Source: CBDDFN01 sp965227065 (GTDB lineage: Bacteria; Pseudomonadota; Alphaproteobacteria; SPJN01). Taken from it: a DNA stretch of 64,000 nt. Under the pieces are notes generated by a model that did no database searches, was not told where the DNA came from, and saw only the letters and a list, made by a program, of their open reading frames with translations. The translations under genes and the position numbers were made by a program. Within the stretch, counting starts at the first letter, position 1, and every line of letters begins with the position of its first letter. This document shows, in pieces, positions 61,771 to 64,000 of the stretch. The DNA lies in contig CBDDFN010000020.1 of the NCBI GenBank assembly GCA_965227065.1, positions 1 through 64,000 on the forward strand. The letters run 5' to 3'.

Positions 61771-62610
61771 ATGAAATCCCTGTCCAAGCGCTTGAAGTTC
61801 GGCGCCCCCCTTGTGCCGGTCATCCGTCTGGATGGCGTGATCGATGCGGGCGGCCGGTTTGGCCGGGGCCTTAATCTCAATGATCTGGATGAAGTGATCG
61901 AGCATGCCTTTTCCATGAAAAAGGCGCGTGCGGTGGCGCTGGCGGTCAATTCGCCGGGCGGCTCGCCGGTTCAGTCGGCGCTGATCTACAAGCGCATCCG
62001 TGCCCTGTCGGAAGAAAAGAAAATCCCAGTCATCACCTTTTGCGAAGATGTGGCAGCCTCAGGCGGATATATGCTCGCCATTGCAGGCGATGAGATCTAT
62101 GCCGATGAAAGCTCGATCCTGGGCTCGGTCGGGGTGATTTCGGCCAGCTTCGGCTTCCCCGCCTTCCTGGAGAAATACGGGGTGGAGCGCCGCGTCTATA
62201 CGGCTGGTGAAGACAAGGGCTCGCTTGATCCGTTCCTGCCCGAAGACCCCCAGGAGGTTGAACGGCTGAAAAAAATCCAGATCGAGGTGCATGAGAATTT
62301 CAAGCAGATGGTGCGCGAACGCCGCGGCGCCAAGCTCAAGGCCGAAGAGGCCGCCTTGTTCAATGGCGATGTCTGGGCGGGGCGCACCGCGGTGGACCTT
62401 GGCCTGGCTGATGATCTGGGCGATATGCACGCGATCCTCAAGCAGAAGTTCGGCAAAGAGGTGAAGGTGCGGGTGATTGAAAGCCGCAAGGGCTTTTTGC
62501 GTTCGCGGCTGGGTCTGGATGCCGAACAGGGCGGGCTTGGCCTTGAATTGCTCGACGGCTTTTTAAGTGCGCTGGAACGCCGGGGGCTGTGGGCGCGGCT
62601 GGGCCGCTAG
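61771..62610 (+). CDS. S49-family serine peptidase (SppA/SohB-like)
   Basis: Protease of 279 residues of the signal-peptide-peptidase family. VPVIRLDGVIDAGG opens the fold; NSPGGSPVQSALIYKRIR precedes the nucleophile serine in CEDVAASGGYMLAIAGDEI, and the general-base lysine is likely in AGEDKGSLDPF. There is no strong N-terminal membrane helix, so it may be soluble or peripherally bound. ATG 61771 follows GAGGAG. It lies between trmN6 and glyQ on the same strand. Confidence 0.88.
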   Translation: MKSLSKRLKFGAPLVPVIRLDGVIDAGGRFGRGLNLNDLDEVIEHAFSMKKARAVALAVNSPGGSPVQSALIYKRIRALSEEKKIPVITFCEDVAASGGYMLAIAGDEIYADESSILGSVGVISASFGFPAFLEKYGVERRVYTAGEDKGSLDPFLPEDPQEVERLKKIQIEVHENFKQMVRERRGAKLKAEEAALFNGDVWAGRTAVDLGLADDLGDMHAILKQKFGKEVKVRVIESRKGFLRSRLGLDAEQGGLGLELLDGFLSALERRGLWARLGR

Positions 62611-62714
62611 CCCCGCATCAAACCCCACAATTCTGCGGTGCTTGATCTTCTGGGCCGGGCTTCATAGGGTGCCGCCGCACTTCTTGCACTTTATTCCGAT
62701 TATCGGGGGTTTTC

Positions 62715-63584
62715 ATGGCCACGACGGGCCTTAGTTTTCAGGAGATGATCCTGACCTTGCAGCGCTATTGGGGCGCGCGGGGATGCGTATTGTTGCAGCC
62801 CTATGATCTTGAAATGGGCGCAGGCACCTTCCACCCGGCGACCACCTTGCGGGCGCTGGGCCCCAAGCCGTGGAACGCGGCCTATGTGCAGCCCTCGCGC
62901 CGCCCGACCGATGGCCGTTATGGCGAAAACCCCAACCGCTTGCAGCATTATTATCAGTTCCAGGTGATCTTGAAGCCCTCTCCCAAGGACATTCAGGAGC
63001 TCTACCTGCAAAGCCTTTATGAGATCGGCATTGATCCCAAGAACCACGACATCCGCTTTGTCGAGGATGACTGGGAAAGCCCCACTTTGGGGGCCTGGGG
63101 ACTGGGCTGGGAAGTCTGGTGTGACGGGATGGAAGTCAGCCAGTTCACCTATTTCCAGCAGGTCGGCGGCTTTGACTGCAACCCGGTGGCGGGGGAGCTG
63201 ACCTACGGGCTGGAGCGTTTGTGCATGTATGTGCAGGGCGTTGAGAATGTCTATGACCTCGACTTTAACGGCCATGGCGTCACCTATGGCGATGTGTTCC
63301 TGCAAAATGAAAAGGAACAATCGGCCTATAATTTTGAACATGCCAATACTGATCAGCTGTTCCGACATTTTGAGGATGCCGAAGCTGAATGCGCCATGCT
63401 GATTAAAAAGAAGCTCGCTTTGCCTGCTTACGAGCAATGCATCAAGGCCAGCCACCGCTTCAATCTGCTCGACGCGCGCGGGGTGATCTCGGTTGCCGAG
63501 CGCCAGGCCTATATCGGCCGGGTGCGCGCGCTGGCCAAGGCGTGCGCCGAAGTCTGGCTTGAAAGCGAAGGGGGGCAGGGCTGA
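62715..63584 (+). CDS. glyQ: Glycine--tRNA ligase alpha subunit
   Basis: Catalytic subunit of the bacterial alpha2beta2 glycyl-tRNA synthetase, 289 residues. It begins LSFQEMILTLQRYWGARGC; further blocks are PTDGRYGENPNRLQHYYQFQ, DDWESPTLGAWGLGWEVW and GELTYGLERLCMYVQ (class II motif 3 arginine). The stop overlaps the glyS ATG by one base (TGATG), so the two subunits are translationally coupled. Confidence 0.97.
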   Translation: MATTGLSFQEMILTLQRYWGARGCVLLQPYDLEMGAGTFHPATTLRALGPKPWNAAYVQPSRRPTDGRYGENPNRLQHYYQFQVILKPSPKDIQELYLQSLYEIGIDPKNHDIRFVEDDWESPTLGAWGLGWEVWCDGMEVSQFTYFQQVGGFDCNPVAGELTYGLERLCMYVQGVENVYDLDFNGHGVTYGDVFLQNEKEQSAYNFEHANTDQLFRHFEDAEAECAMLIKKKLALPAYEQCIKASHRFNLLDARGVISVAERQAYIGRVRALAKACAEVWLESEGGQG

Positions 63585-64000
63585 TGGCTGATCTGTTGCT
63601 TGAGCTGTTCTCCGAGGAAATTCCCGCCCGTATGCAGATGCGCGCCGCTGAGGATCTCAAATCGCGCATGGCCGATGGTCTGAAAGAGGCCGGGGTGACC
63701 TTTGAGACTGCCGAGGTCCACGCCACGCCGCGCCGTCTGGTGCTGGCCCTGTCGGGTGTGATCACCGCGACGCCCGATCTTGTTGAGGAGCGTAAAGGCC
63801 CCAAGGTCGGTGCGCCGGACAAAGCCATTGAGGGCTTTTTGCGCTCCGCGGGTCTGACCAAAGATGATCTGACCATTGAAGCCACGCCCAAGGGCGAGGT
63901 CTATATGGCCAGGATTGAAAAGCCGGGCCGCCAAACCTGTGAAATCATCTCTGAGCTTGTGCCGGACATTGTGCGCAATTTCCCCTGGCCCAAAAGCCAG
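63584..64000 (+). CDS. glyS: Glycine--tRNA ligase beta subunit (5' part, runs off the window)
   Basis: The first 139 codons of the tRNA-binding beta subunit: MADLLLELFSEEIPARMQ, HATPRRLVLALSGV, RKGPKVGAPDKAIEGFLRSA and the end VPDIVRNFPWPKSQ at the window edge. The full protein is usually near 690 residues, so about four fifths lie beyond position 64000. Confidence 0.96.
   Translation, partial: MADLLLELFSEEIPARMQMRAAEDLKSRMADGLKEAGVTFETAEVHATPRRLVLALSGVITATPDLVEERKGPKVGAPDKAIEGFLRSAGLTKDDLTIEATPKGEVYMARIEKPGRQTCEIISELVPDIVRNFPWPKSQ

Overview
The window looks like chromosomal DNA of a GC-rich, aerobic Gram-negative alphaproteobacterium, most likely a marine Caulobacterales/Maricaulales/Hyphomonadaceae-type organism. 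The reasons are three large TonB-dependent receptors, a heme oxygenase/bacteriophytochrome pair with an HWE kinase, a rickettsial 17-kDa-type glycine-zipper antigen, a DcaP-type porin, and alphaproteobacterial-style glyQ/glyS, rimO and pdxH. The taxonomic call is inference; there is no rRNA here. No phage, insertion sequence, integrase or CRISPR array was seen.

Left part, 1-30.3 kb. A GNAT acetyltransferase is coupled to a RimK-type ATP-grasp gene. Next come gamma-glutamyltranspeptidase with a LysR regulator, a divergent TonB receptor and a P1 peptidase. A three-gene unit (YfiR-like periplasmic protein, TonB receptor, chemoreceptor) follows, then tRNA-Arg(ACG). A copper-type efflux locus spans 13.7-22.9 kb: a CnrYXH-like ECF sigma/anti-sigma/periplasmic sensor set faces a Cus-type outer membrane factor, fusion protein, RND pump and CusF, then CopC and CopD. 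Both facing promoters carry TGAGGGAAG-N12-GCGTA. Beyond it lie a broken APC permease fused in frame to a P-type ATPase tail, a broken HPt/receiver gene, and heme oxygenase plus bacteriophytochrome. Five genes in this part are broken by about ten single-base indels, mostly in short homopolymer runs. That suggests either sequencing error or decay.

Junction, about 30.3-30.6 kb. The last ~60 residues of a PQQ glucose dehydrogenase stand alone. To the right every gene is intact.

Right part, 30.6-64 kb. Genes: glycine-zipper antigen, pdxH, CDF metal transporter, universal stress protein, SDR, acyl-CoA ligase, SRPBCC protein, MsrQ-like membrane protein, MBL hydrolase, PLP-dependent lyase/decarboxylase, KAS III, TonB receptor, rimO, sulfotransferase and a polysaccharide export pair. 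Next comes a short-chain acid (acetate/propionate) module: prpE, DcaP-type porin, LuxR-type response regulator, a symporter-fused hybrid kinase (CrbS-like), and a DUF4212/ActP-like symporter. An inverted pair of a 13-14 bp motif, CGACCAAAGKCGA(A), lies in both divergent intergenic regions of this module and is a candidate operator for the regulator. The window ends with tRNA-Pro(CGG), a PagL-like lipid A deacylase, polyprenyl diphosphate synthase, DUF2007, TrmN6, S49 peptidase, glyQ and the start of glyS.
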